A stretch of DNA of 64,000 bases from positions 6,510,001 through 6,574,000 of the forward strand of contig CM033113.1 in the NCBI GenBank assembly GCA_019321725.1, written 5' to 3'. The notes below the pieces were generated by a model, which did not search any database, was not told the DNA's origin, and saw only the letters and a list, made by a program, of their open reading frames with translations. This DNA is from Paulownia fortunei. Taxonomy: Eukaryota; Streptophyta; Magnoliopsida; Lamiales; Paulowniaceae. The position numbers and the translations under genes were made by a program. This document shows, piece by piece, positions 38,786 through 57,260 of this stretch (within the stretch, counting starts at the first letter, position 1; each line of letters opens with the position of its first letter).

Positions 38786-41700
38786 ATGGCAGCGGTCAGC
38801 TTCAAGTACTGGAATGATTGTGTGGATCCTGAGGACTTGGAAGCAATGTGGATGGAACCTGATGTCAGAGCAGAGTGGATTAATGTTGGGGAGACTAAGG
38901 GATCTAAGGTCCACCTCTCACGTGATCCTGATGGCCAGCCTTATTTAACACAGACTGAGATGAGGGTAAAGTGGAACCAAATTTGGTTGCTAGGTCACTG
39001 ACATTTTCACCTAATTCAAGTTGTATGTTGGACCTGACAATGTTCATACCATACATGTAAATTCCTGTAATGAATCAAAGTAACATAGAAAATCTGAAAT
39101 ATTAACCAACAACATCCTTTAATTTTTCAGTAATTAAGAAAAAAGCCCAGTTGGTCTATAGTATTTGAGGTGTAGATACCATGATTGTAAAGTACCCATC
39201 AGTTTCTAATCACTGATAATGTGATGTCCATTATGTGACGTGATATTGCGACATGTTCCTAAACTTAAGCTGCAGAGATAGATAATTTCGATCCAGTCCT
39301 ATCTATTTAGCTCACCTCCCTCCAAATGTATGCTTTTATGTTGGAAGTCAAATTGTAACTTGTGATGAATTTTCTTTTTAACAGGCTGTGGCAGGAATTA
39401 TTGTCCGAAGGCATTTTGTCTCGCAGATAGATTCGGTATGATAATCTACTTCTCATTTAGCATACCTTATGGGAAATGCCAGGAGTCATATAGAAATTGA
39501 AAATTTCTAACTCAGGATGCCGATTATTGTAATCATGGCTCTACTGCCTTTTTTGTTCTTTTTCTTTATAGTTGTACTACTAGTATAGAACAAACATGGC
39601 CTGGTTGAATAAATCTCAACTCCTACAAATAAGAACTGCAAAGCCTTTTTTGATTTTTTGATTTATTTCTATTTAATAAATAGTTACCTGTTCAGAATAT
39701 TATGTATACCCAAAACCTTAAAAAAATTTCATTTGAAATCCAAATTTAAGTTGGTTTTGGATGATTCTAGCTGGATCTCGTGAAAACTTTTCCAATATGT
39801 ACTGATTTTATATTGAGGTTTTTGAGAATCAGGTCACACTTTAAATTTTACCTGAATAAAGCTCAAGGGGATGAAGCAGCAGGAGGTCATCTTTGTTTTA
39901 ATTCCATTATGTTCCTGTCATCCCTTTCACATCTTTAGCTGCTAGAGTTTGTCAGAGTGACAAATTTACTCTTGTCAATGCCCATCTTAAGAAAGAAAAG
40001 TGAGCTGAGGGAAATTGTGAGACGCAATTTATTAAAGCTACTATATGCATTGTTTGAGCACGCTAAAGGTTCAATAAAAAAGAGACCTAAAGGTTTCAGG
40101 TCAACTATTGCAGTTTCTAATTCTAACTTTATCCTTTTTTTATGCTCCATAGGACATGCTTTGTGCCATTGCTGAGCTTGAAAGTGATAGACAGCCTCTT
40201 GCCACAAGCTATAACAAGAAATCTGAGGAGGTCAAGATGGGGTGCATGCAAATCTCACCAAGAACTGCAGAGTGGCTGACCAGGTAACAATTACTTCAGG
40301 TTCTCCTTTTGGCTGAGATGGTATAACTCCTATAAGGATCCATTTTTTCAAATTGATACTATTGTAAATGAGTTAAAGTTGGGCTTTCCTGCAGGGAGTT
40401 GGGTTACAAGACCTATCAAGTGGATGAGGATTCAAAACTTCTGTATAAGCCTTTTCTTAATGTGTATCTTGCAGCAGCCTATCTTAAGTGGCTATCAAAC
40501 TTTGATCATAAGTAAGTTGATAAAATGTAGAATTCCCTCATCCCGACTTATTGTTTGTAGTTTCTCGTCCCTTTCCATGTACCATCCTGCAGTATGGATA
40601 TCCTGCGGGCATTAAGGCTACATAAAAATTTTGAAAAAAAAAAAAAAAACAAAAAAATTACCTGCAAAAAAATTGTATTTGCAGAGAAAGGAGTGAAGAG
40701 TTCATGGTTAGGGCTTATAAAGGTGGTACAAAAAAAGCTACTCACAAGTCAACCTTGCCATACTGGAAAAAATATCTGTGTGTTAAGGAAAGTCTTCCAT
40801 CCAGGTAATTGCTTCTCCACCATGTTGCAGATAAACTTATTGCATGCTGGGACTATTGGATATGGAACAACTGGAACATAATATTTAGTTGTATCCCCAA
40901 CTTCATAGGTAATAGTCCTGTCTGGTTGTCCTTTGTTATCTTGTATTTGATTTCCTTCCCTTTAAGAATGCCTATTTGATCCCACACAGAATATAATGTA
41001 GTAAGTTGTCTTAGGCTTTGGTTGATGCTTATTCCCCAATCTTTTACATGCATACTGACATTAGGAGCTTGAGAACCATTATTTCATTAATATGATTAAG
41101 CAGTTCTATACTCACTTGTAGGAATACAGCCAACTTTAGTGAGATTTTGTACGTGTTATGATAAGAGTTCAAAGTTTGATGAATAAACGGTCTTGTATTG
41201 ACTACTTTAATTTCATGGTTAAATAAACACATATATAATAATGCAGAAAAGCCTTTGGAGTTGGTCCTCCACCTAATGCTCCTTCTTCCTCTGCTACTCC
41301 AGTTTCAGAAAGCAAAGGTGTAGTGCTTACAATCTACTTTATTTCGATTTACCATTCATTCCAATTATTCTTTTAAAGGTAGCACTCAATACTTTATCAT
41401 CTTAATCTTGTTAAAGTTCTTATTCTGAAGTATTTAAAACTGCATCTCTCCTGGGTTTTGGTGTAGCTGTACTTCAAATATGTAGTGAAAAATAAATCTA
41501 TGCTTCTCATAATAGTGTCATACAATACTTTAATCTGTCTATATTTGAAGTAGGAGCAGTGATGAAACATCCGAATGTTAAGGCACTTCTGTGAATATAG
41601 TGGACTCTCCTGAAGTTAGTAATAATTTTGGGTTTTTGAAGATTACAATCTCAACATACAGCAGGTCATTATGTTGATGAATGCTTGACACCACAATCAA

Positions 41701-44554
41701 AAGCAGTGACCAGGCTAGGGTTAATGGCATTTCATTTTGTAGTATTTATGCCTACGCCTAGCCCATTCACTACTTTTATGAAAATACTTTTCAGTTGTTT
41801 GAATATGGAAAAGAGAGTATTCCTTATCAGATTCTTGGCAGCATGTGATGAGGCTAGCTTTAAACTTTAACTGTACATTTTACTTCTCTACAGATATGGC
41901 CACCCACTTACTTTCTGTTTGTACAGGAGCAGGTCCTATCAATACTACTTGGGACTCGAGGACTTCTGATGAAAACATGGAAGAGATGTGGAATAATCCT
42001 GAGGTAAACAAGGAATGGACCAAATCTGGTGAGAAAAGGGGGAAAGTGCGATTCTCTCATGACGTAGAAAAGCATCCTTATCTTTCTCGAGTAGAACTTA
42101 AGGTGAGAATGCACACATATATCTCATTTTCATGGATAAGTGATGAATGGTTTGAACGATAACTCTGATAGTATCCTTTTCATTATCTGTTTTTTTTAGA
42201 AGGTTTTCAACACATTCTTCACATATATCTGCATTGTGGATTATGGTGCATTGCAATATTTTCCATAGACCCTGTTAAGCTGTACAAAAGAACTTCTAAA
42301 CCAACATACAAGTTTCTAAAGTACAAGAAGACAGTTTCTAATATGGATGTGATCAGTTGAGCTATTCTATCATGAATATGTTAATCAGAATTGTAGTTAA
42401 CATTCACAAGTCAGTTCAACAAATAAAAAGGGATTAGTAAAACATAGGCTTTAACGCATAGGATAAAAAGGTAAATGCCTATTTTAGGTTTTTTTTTTTT
42501 TATAAATTTAGACTAATATACATTTTAAAAGAGCTGTCTTTCAGCGCAAGTTTTTTGTCTCTCCGTGTGGTCTTCCTGTGTGCATGTTATTGCAGAGTAT
42601 TAACTTATGACCTTGTTGCACCATGTGCTTGCTGCCTTTTCATCTATTAGGTGATTATTTATTTCATAAGGAGAGACGATTGACTTCTGTTTTACAGCTT
42701 CTGACCAAACTAATAGTATTTCTTTTTCTTGCAGGCGGTCGCAGAAATCGTTTTGGCTAAGCACTTCAGCATAAAAGGAGTCAAACCTGTCAGTGGTTCA
42801 TATTTTATTTTAATTTACTTGACGACACATATTGTGAATGAAACTCTGCTGTGTGTTAGATATTTATAGTGAATTTTATATAGATTGAGACAATGTTTTG
42901 TCATGATAAAAGAAATCTAATTTCCCAGTCAAAGAAAATTACTTAAGAATGAAGTTGGGTGAATTTTATAAATGAAAGAATGACTACAACTTAGTACATT
43001 CGACATTCAACCTGGATGATGTATCTATTGGATGCATTTAAAATAGTTTGATCCATGATTTAGCATTGGGCCCAAATGGTTACACTGCCAAGTGTTTCGC
43101 TGTTAACTATTGAGTATAGCCTCTTCATTGTCACATTTTGCTTATAGAAAATTATTTTCAACTAAGACAATCAAATGCCTTTCGCAATTTAGTTCTCTTT
43201 CTTCAGCTGAATAGTTGGCAACTGTTGTTTACGTTTATAAAGTGATGCAATTTTGTCTAACTGGGCATGTTACAAAACATGGAGCCAATGGGAAGTTTTG
43301 AAGTTAAGAGACTAAGTAAAGGGTGGAAAAGATGAATCGTAAGACTGTAGCTCTTTTTTCCAACTATTCTGTAGTTTGGAGAACTCCTTAAATTATTAAG
43401 GATGTTGTTTATTGTGAAGAATAAAAGAGTATTCAAATATTCAGTGTACTTATGGGCCCTTGACACATTTATGACCCTATGAATGTTACAGTTTCTGCGC
43501 CTATATCAAAATTTTCTCTCCCCTTTCTTTGATGTTGCTTTCCCATGTCCCGCAAGAAGCCAAAATACAATACACAATCTGGCTAATATGTCTCTTTTTT
43601 GGGCAGTCTGTTTTATGTGCTATCTCTGAGATGGTTAGCATGCGGTTTGTGAATGGAGTTGGACAACGCACGGGACTAATGGGAATCGACTATCCCACAG
43701 CACGCTGGCTATACAAGTATGTCTACTGAAATTTTCCACCAATAAAAATGAAATACTAGAAACTCTTATTTGTCATTTCATTCTTTTTTCAGCTGATGCT
43801 CAATCAGCAACTTAAAACATGGAAACAAGTAGGGCCCGATTAAGGTAGTAACAGCATATATCTTTTGTGGAAAAAATGGACTGAACTCATAAAACATAAT
43901 GCCTCTGTGCTAGTTTGAAGCCACATTCTTACACATCTTTTCCAGAAATCTGGATAAATGATGCCTCACTAATGTTGCACAACACTTCGTGCAAAGTATC
44001 ACCCTGTTTTGTGTACTCGGTTTGTGCTTAACCTAGCTTCTGGAATCTGCTGGATTTGATATCTAGGGACGGGGGCTACAAAGGTTACATGGTGGAGTCT
44101 GTCGAAGATCTTACCAAGCCATTCGTTTCCATGTACTTTGGTGCAGCCTATATGAATTGGTTATCAGAATACGAGGGAAGGTAGGGTTATCTCATAGTAT
44201 GCTACCAAAGAATGTGTATTTCCTTTATTTGGTTTACTCTTTCTTTGTTAATTGGTTATCTGGGATTTCTGGTTTCCTTTTCCAACACCATCTCATTAAG
44301 AATTTTAATCTTTTGACAGGGAAAGAACTCTCCAATTCGTTGTTCAGGCCTATCTCTCTGGACCACAGAATGTGAACCTTCAGGAGACAGGTCCTCTCTG
44401 GGTTAAGTTTGAGGAAGCATTAAGCCGTTACCAAGAAACTAAAAAGTAGGTATCACCTTTCCTTTTTGGCATGACTTAAGCTGGGTTTTTGACATGCGTG
44501 TTTTGATGAATGAACTATCGTTGCAGGGAGAATGGCAGCTGCACCATTATGTGA
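38786..44554 (+). CDS. Lysozyme-like protein with two SLT (lytic transglycosylase) modules
   Basis: Twelve coding exons (38786-38965, 39385-39435, 40153-40283, 40395-40511, 40685-40804, 41247-41317, 41927-42102, 42735-42788, 43607-43716, 44067-44180, 44320-44445, 44527-44554) give 425 residues with every phase consistent. The protein is an internal duplication: each half has a head (MEPDVRAEWINVGETKGSKV / NNPEVNKEWTKSGEKRGKV) and then an SLT-like module. Module 1 keeps the lytic-transglycosylase signature: AELESDRQPLA with Glu87-Ser88, MGCMQISPRTA, and VRAYKGGTKKA. In module 2 the matching Glu is Val310 and Gln becomes Gly (GLMGIDYPTA), so catalysis is not expected. There is no signal peptide or membrane segment. 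The chain ends SCTIM, a CaaX-type prenylation motif. Bacterial relatives cut peptidoglycan; what the plant protein acts on is unknown to me. Confidence 0.88.
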
Positions 44555-45659
44555 GTCTTTTGAGTCTCATATCTGGTGCTGTGACATGTACAAAACCATC
44601 TCAGGTCTTCCAAGCTCCAAGCATACAAAAAATAAGATAGCTTCCCTGTAAAGGCAAATGTATTTATTAAAGCTTTGAGGTTGCTTTTGGATTGCAGAGC
44701 TTGTATTTGGAGACAAATTGTTTAAAATTGATTCCACATTGCATTATGAGGATTTCACTTCGAAACGATTGAAAAATAGCTCAAATTACTGTCAAATTAA
44801 TTGAAATGCTTAGTAACTCCAAAATGATGCAAATAAATGCTATATATTCCCTGTTATGACTTATGAAATTTAAACTTTAGAGTGTGAAAATATATACTTG
44901 ATGTATACTATCATGTGTAATATTTAGACGAGAGAAATAAAATGAGAGGGTCATGGGGTAAATATTTTTTTCTGATTCCATTTTCTTACCAACAAATAAC
45001 CTATTGGCCCCAGTTCAGAATAAAAGGCTAGCTGGTGACGTTTTTTAATTTTTCAGGATATGTCTGAAAATAAAAATAAGAAATGGAATTTTATTTTTTT
45101 GTAGTGCATTTTGACTTGATGAAAACTCAATGTTATCTTTTAAAATAATTAAAAAAATAAAGATACAGTCCTGCTAATTCGTTAGAAGAAAGTCAACTCA
45201 TGCATTTCGAATTCATTATATTAGAAAATAAAAGTATTTGTTGGGTCGATTACTATTGAACGATTTGTACTAATAATATTATCACAGCAATAACCAACTA
45301 AGGAAGGAAATATCATGAATGAATAAAAAAAAAAAAGACCCACCATCGTAGTTCACAAATGTCGTCTTCGTGTTGCATAGAATAAGTATTCAAATTGAAA
45401 ACTGCAAGGCATCTTGCACCGTCTAAGGATAGATAATACAAAAACCCAACCGTCCATGACCACTTTTTTGCACCAATTGCATCCAAATAAAAAATCGAAG
45501 AAATGCCCTAATGAATAAATCTCAACTTTTCATGCTTGAATAATTATAAGCAAATTATTAGAATGGACCAAGATCCAATTAATCCTTTTACTTCACTTAA
45601 AAAAATTATATACCGTACTATATGCATCTATAGCTGCAACCACGTTGCTTGCTTATAGG

Positions 45660-45701
<42 letters not shown>

Positions 45702-46438
45702 GGCTGAGGGCTGAGGTACAATGCCCATCTTCAACTTTTCATTTTGCCCAACTCTACAACAATTATTGATGGAGGGTTATGATGATATTATATCTCATTT
45801 CAACAAATAATAAAATTAAAATTATCTCCAAAAAGATCCTAATAATATACCACAATATATAAGAGTGCAACTTTCCTTTAAATGGATAGAAAATTAATTG
45901 TCGTAGAAGTATTTTTAAAAAATCATTTATATACGTTTTTATATCTATTTATTTGATCAAACTTTCATGTTCATCCGATATTAAATAGGGATATTAAATT
46001 GTTACTAGTGAAAGAGTTATAGAAAATTTCGATCATAGAAATTTGTGATTACTATTATAATTGAAGTTTTAAATTTATGAGATTTTAATTTTTGAAGAAA
46101 TTATATATTTAGCTTATATTTGTGATTCTTCCCCATTTTTAAAATTCCGTCACCCACTAACTTTAGTTTTCTTATCTTATCTTATATATTGATTTACTTC
46201 TACATTTTTTGTAGAATCATTAAGAACAATTGAATGAATTTGTAGCAAGGGGGAAAAAAAGGTACTAAGAGTATTAATTAAAATAGAATAGGCATATAGG
46301 TGAAAAACACAATGCACAAGGGCATATTAGGAATTGCGGATATTCTTATAGTTTGACTAGCGCTTGGCAAAATGCTGAAGTCAGGTGACATCATTTGATC
46401 GAGAAATCGAGAGAGAGAGAGAGAGAGAGAGCGCATTA
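44555..46438. other. Intergenic region before the Raf-like kinase gene
   Basis: AT-rich, with a (TA)n run at 45661-45699 and a (GA)n run at about 46408-46431. No gene recognised. The first ~150 bp are probably the 3' UTR of the lysozyme-like gene. Confidence 0.55.
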
Positions 46439-46824
46439 GGATTGAATACGTTTTTACCCTAAAGTATCTAATAGATGGCAAACACCTCCCCAAACTATTA
46501 ATTATAACACTTTCCCCCTGAAATTAACTTGCCGTTAGTTCTGCCGTTTCCCTCAGCTAACGTGGCAGCTGGTCCGTTGCGTATTTGCATGCTGAAAATG
46601 CTCTCCAGCCACAATTAGAATTTCAAATAAAGGGTAATTTTGGGATTTCAATAACCAAGTGTCCCCGTGTCAGGATAAAGTTGTAAATTGAACAGTCATT
46701 TTAAGGACAATTAAGTAACTTATTAACAAAAACTAACACAGTTACTTTTCCAACCTTTGACTTACAGTTTCAAGGGTGTTTTGCTATCTATCAGATACTT
46801 TAGGGGCCAAAACGTAATTGATCC
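46439..46824. mobile_element. Inverted-repeat element (MITE-like), 386 bp
   Basis: The left end GGATTGAATACG...CCCTAAAGTATCTAATAGATGGC matches the inverted right end GGATCAATTACG...CCCTAAAGTATCTGATAGATAGC over about 60 bp. The interior is non-coding. No clean target duplication was seen, so the superfamily is open. It ends just upstream of the likely kinase transcription start. Confidence 0.7.
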
Positions 46825-46935
46825 AAAAAAATTCTACAATTTAGTCGCATATAATAGTAAATTATCGATGATATAAATACTCTTTGAACTTCACTATCTT
46901 ATTTAGTACTCGGTATTTTCTCTTTGACGCTGAAA

Positions 46936-47000
46936 ATGGAGTTGCGATAATGGCGGATTTAGTCAACAGGTTGAGTTCTCACACTGCATTGGCCTCTTGA
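46936..47000 (+). promoter_or_regulatory. Two overlapping upstream ORFs in the kinase leader
   Basis: A 4-codon ORF (46936-46950, MELR) ends in TAATG, so its stop overlaps the start of a 16-codon ORF (46950-47000, MADLVNRLSSHTALAS). The second stop lies directly before GGTAAAAC, a likely leader-intron donor. If transcribed, both would reduce or regulate translation of the kinase. Confidence 0.4.
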
Positions 47001-47805
47001 GGTAAAACTTACTAATTTTCCGATTCAACTGATTTTGATTTATCTTTTCAGCTGTTACTTTTTGGATATAGCACAGCTAGTGGTTCTTCCGATACTGGTT
47101 TTGTGTCACTTGTGTTTCAAATTAGGGTTCTTGCTGCGAAACAATTTATAATTGCTGATAGCATTTTTGTTAAAGACGCTCTGTTATCGAACTGTATTAT
47201 CTCGTTCCGACTGAGAATATTGTTGATAATTAATTTTTTGTTGGTTAATCTTTGCATGGGTAGCATTTTAAAGAATCTTGGCTTATTGGAGATATTAGTT
47301 ATTTGAAGGGCTTTCAACTTACTTCGAGTGTTATTGTAATGTCTAACTGGTCAAAGCCCCCACCCTTTTTTTTTTTACGTAAATTGTAAAGCTGCTTATG
47401 GAAGGAGATAGGCATGTGGTATACATTTTCTGCACGAAGAATCAAACTATACTAATACTTTAACTTTCAATTTAATTTTTAATGCCTTTTGACTCAAGAA
47501 AATATTGCGCATGATTTTATCTTTAACATTGGAATATTCCCTTTAATGGCAGTGTGCTCGGTTCAGGATCCTCAGTGATGTTAATGGTGTTCCTGCATCA
47601 CAACGTGAGTCAGAAATGTTCCTAAATTTTTATGCTTATGTATTGCGTGAATATCAGTGAACTTGTTTTCAAGCGAAGTGTTTCCATTGCTGTGAGGATT
47701 GTGGTGCTTCTTTGTGGATTTTGCAAGTTATCCACAGCCTTGTGGTGTCAGCAGTTGTTCCCATTGAATTTGACCTTGAAAGAGGAGAAACTCAGCAATT
47801 TTAAT

Positions 47806-53566
<5,761 letters not shown>

Positions 53567-54344
53567 TAGCCATTAAAAGATGGTTTGGTATCTTTACTAA
53601 TGAAAGCAATTAGTTCATTCAATTGTACACACTAGGGACAATGGGTCATGAAATCATTAACCGGTGAACAAATCGCCTGAAATTGGCATGCACTATCATC
53701 ATATATAAATGTGAGTGTTTTTGGAACATTCCATTATGTGGAAAAGTTTTTATTTTTTGGTGAATGCGTTCTTTTTTTTTCCTGTTGTTTTTTGCCTTGA
53801 CTGAATGAATCGAATGATTAATGATCCCTCAGCCTGTTTAAGTTAGTATTGATTGAAAACTGAAGCTGACTCGTTAACACAATATCGGTAGTCTCATATA
53901 TGATCTACTAGGACGTGCATTTTTTGTGAAATTCATTGAAGATTGTCGAGAAAAGAATATTATGAGGAACAATGGGGGGAAAAGGCATGGTAGCCATATA
54001 ACACAAGACACTTCGTGGATTCAGAGTTAGTTGAGGTTGGCTTACTCCCTCTCCACTGGAGATGGTTGAAACTCGTGTTACGAGACAAAATTGGGAATTG
54101 CCTATGTATAATATCAAGTTAATCTTGTTAAGATCAAGTTAATCTTGTTAAGGCAAAACTAGTTGTTCTATTCAAGTTGATGCATAATGAGGAAAAAACT
54201 AACTTGATAATGATGTCAAATTTACTTGTAGATGTCTTCTATCGTCTTAAAACGATTGAATTTTTATGGTAAGATAAACTTTGTTGAATTCAAAGAATAA
54301 TCAATCTTGACAAATAAAGTACTATCAAAGCATCATGAAGCAGC
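53567..54344. other. 3' flank of the kinase gene
   Basis: No gene. A 22-bp unit (ATCAAGTTAATCTTGTTAAG) is repeated twice at about 54113-54153. Confidence 0.55.
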
Positions 54345-55816
54345 AACATTGTGCCCTAGCCATGCTGATGCTAGCATTATTGGCCTCCCTTTCCATCCAT
54401 GCTGGAGGCAGCCCTTCTAACTCACCACAGTATAACTATCACACCCATAACCAGACACCATCATTTTAGCTTGGCTCAACCACTTCAATCCCACCATATG
54501 AAAACCAGCACGACCGAAGTTGCCTTCGCTATTGATCTTCTCTTTCGCTAATGAAATTTCTCAATCTTTAACCTCTGTGGGTGATTTCGTGGGAACTCCC
54601 CTCGAGGGAATTGAAAATGGCAGAATAATGTTGAAATGATGCTAAAAATCTCCCGGGAAAAAGAAAGGTCCAGTGTGGTTGGTATCTTGTTCAACCACAG
54701 TGAGCACAACTGGATCTAGTTTCTTGATTAGTTGGAGAATGGTCTTCAAAACCCTCTACTTTCCTTAACAAGCTTGTGCAATTGTTGATGCTATTCACAA
54801 ACAATGCTTCTCCTTCTCTTAAATCAAGTTTCTTCTCGAGTTAATGACAACAGATAGACTGGCTCTGCCACCAAGTGAAATTCAAGGTAAATTCCAAGAG
54901 AATAGGCTTCTTCACCTAGTGCCTTCATGCTATTTTCAAGCTCCAAAGGATCATTATCTCCAATTATACCAGTGATCCGGATAAGTTTCATTTTGCTCCA
55001 TCCCTAGATCAATGATGTGCAAGGAGTCTTTCCCATAGCTGCTTGAAATATAGCATCATTTGCAGCCATGAAACCGAAAGCAATATAAGGAGTTGTTTGG
55101 TGCAACAAATGAAAAGCTTCGCTCTTCTCTTCCCTACTACCAAGGGCACATCAATGGCCCCATAAGTGAAGGAACCATTTGGGCTTAAATTCTATAGAAG
55201 TGACAGCCTAGACTTCAATCCCATTGCAAAACAATGCGAGACTCTCTGCAGAGAATCGCCCCAAGGGCTGACACAAGGCCAAATTTGAGTTAGTATTGTA
55301 TCAACAAGTTGAGTGTCTCTGCACAAGATAATAGCAAATGCACCAGTTGAAGCCCTTGATCCACCCCAATTGTGATCACATCCTCTTCATGACCACTACT
55401 TGGCATTAATAAACCAAGGTCATCGGACGAGCTACACGCCCTCCAATTCATCCTCTTCAATCATCATTGGAAAGTCTGATCAATAGTAAACATCATCAAT
55501 CCTCGGAAAATCTTGGAGACCCTCTTCTTGCAGTTGATCAAAGGTCTCATTGTCCTCCTCCTCCAAGGAATTGTCAGCATTACCAAGTGTCAACAATTTC
55601 CTCCACCTCGGATATGTCCAACGGAGGAGTTCTATTTAAACGGTTCTTCGATTGGATATCAAAATAAGACGACAGTTGGGAGTGTCCAAAACTCCTCATT
55701 GTGTGATCACGTGAGGTTGGCTTTGTGGGTTTTGGTCTTATTAACGTGACGCTTTGCTCTTTCATGCCCCTCGACTTGACGAGTTGACACCCCGCGCTCT
55801 CCACGTGCACAACCAA
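54345..55816 (-). pseudogene. GRAS-domain transcription factor pseudogene
   Basis: Read on the minus strand through several frames there are clear GRAS pieces in order: a possible N-terminus at 55816, GVDQGLQLVHLLLSCAETLN (leucine repeat I), PWGDSLQRVSHCFAMGLKSR, AFHLLHQTTPYIAFGFMAAN, LHIIDLGM (VHIID), LREGEALFVNSI, TVVEQDTNHTGPFF and GWKGRPIMLASAW (the SAW end). Frame changes and stops occur throughout, and the part between the PFYRE region and SAW is mostly missing. GRAS proteins are plant transcription regulators. The motif set is not of DELLA, SCR or SHR type. It reminds me of the RAD1-type clade linked to arbuscular mycorrhiza, but I cannot confirm this. GRAS genes are often intronless, so lack of introns does not show retroposition. 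Confidence 0.75.
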
Positions 55817-57130
55817 ACAAAAACCTAGTACACATCATTTTCCCATAATTACCCCCGTTACTTATATAATTCTTCTAATATATTGATAATGCGAACTACT
55901 GATCACCAAATATTTTCTCCTCTTTCCTATTTACTAAATTTTTTCTTCCACCACCTTTTCTTATTTCTTTTCTCATTAGACGGAAAATATATTCATTCAA
56001 CTATATTGTCAAAAATATGTTGTTATGAAATTAGGATTCATTTCTATATATTTTTTATCTCTATCATCCTAACAAATCATGATGTCTTAGAGGGTGTTTG
56101 AATATTTATTTAAAATATTTTATAAGTTCCTAAATCTAATAAGATATTTTAAAATTTATAAGAATGTAAGATTTTATTTTTTCAAAAAAATAACTTTTGA
56201 AGTACTTACATAAAATAAGATCATTAAACTTATAAAATATTAATAATATCAAATTTATAATTAATTTATTTAAAAGTAAAAGAGTCCGTTATAGTCTTTA
56301 AAATAAGTAAAAATCTCCTCATATTTTATAAATGAGCCTATAAAATCATTATCTTATTTTGAAAGCTTATAAATCTTTTTTCTAAAAAAATTATCTAATA
56401 CTCTTTGTTATGTTAATAAGCTTTCAAATATCTTATAAAATATTTTAAATTTTTTATTAATTTAGCCAAAACACCCTCTTAGTTTCACAATTCTTGCAAA
56501 ATATTTATATTTTCTTTGTTTTTTGGGATGTAGAAACATGATGAATATATATAAAATATTTATTCTAAATGAGGTCTTAGAATAAATAATCACATATTGA
56601 AAAATTAAAACAAGCTCAAAATGTCAAATTAAATGGTCTCAAAGCTAAATAGCTTTTTTAACCAAAAAAAAAGAAAGAGCTAAATAACTCCAATTGGCCA
56701 AGTTCATCAACATTATCAGAATCACATATAAATATATATGAATATCTATAAAGGTGAATCTTAGTTATCTCATGCCATACATAATTAGGATTCAAATTTA
56801 TGCAATTCACCCCTTGCAGCCTAAAGTCGCATTATCTTTGCCAATAACCTAGCATTGATTAAAATCGTGATTACCTTAACCTTAAGTCCTTCACTTGTCA
56901 CCTTGCCTACGTCACAGCCACTCAGGCGAGCACTCCCGAAGCACCAACCAATATTCAACACGTGGATACCTACAGTACTATTCCTCTCAATTTCGGGTTC
57001 TCCACTAACGACACGTGTCTCAGCTGCCAATTTCCCCAGAAGGTTCTCTCTCTTATCGGACCATATTCAAAAGCTCCGTCGTCTCTCTGTCTCTTCTGTT
57101 TCCTCGTTACTCTCTGTCTAAAAGCTGTAT
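55817..57130. other. Intergenic region upstream of NF-YC
   Basis: Besides the element at 56091-56477 it holds the NF-YC promoter on its right side. No other gene recognised. Confidence 0.5.
56091..56477. mobile_element. Inverted-repeat element (MITE-like), 387 bp
   Basis: The left end AGGGTGTTTGAATATTTATT and the inverted right end AGGGTGTTTTGGCTAAATTA lead into shared TTTAAAATATTTTATAAG on both sides. A 5-bp direct repeat CTTAG flanks it (56086-56090, 56478-56482). The interior is AT-rich and non-coding. Superfamily not decided. Confidence 0.7.
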
Positions 57131-57168
57131 ATACGTACGTATACATAAATCTTCTCTACCGTATCGTA

Positions 57169-57208
<40 letters not shown>

Positions 57209-57260
57209 GGGTTTGTGCAAGCGAAGAAATCTGCAGCTGGTTGTTTTTCGAGAAATATGG
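57131..57260 (+). other. Probable 5' UTR exon of NF-YC, with (CT)n tract
   Basis: A CT run at 57172-57205 followed by CTAGGGTTTGTGCAAGCG and a donor at 57261 (ATATGG before GTAGGTG). Spliced to the acceptor at 58626 this leaves a tiny upstream ORF M-V-L-D that spans the splice junction. The leader intron is about 1.4 kb. The 5' border is not known. Confidence 0.5.

Noticed and set aside
47632..47805. Upstream in-frame ATG extending the Raf-like kinase by 58 residues
   Set aside because: The extension is Cys/Leu-rich without family resemblance, while MEPSNN at 47806 looks like a normal family N-terminus.
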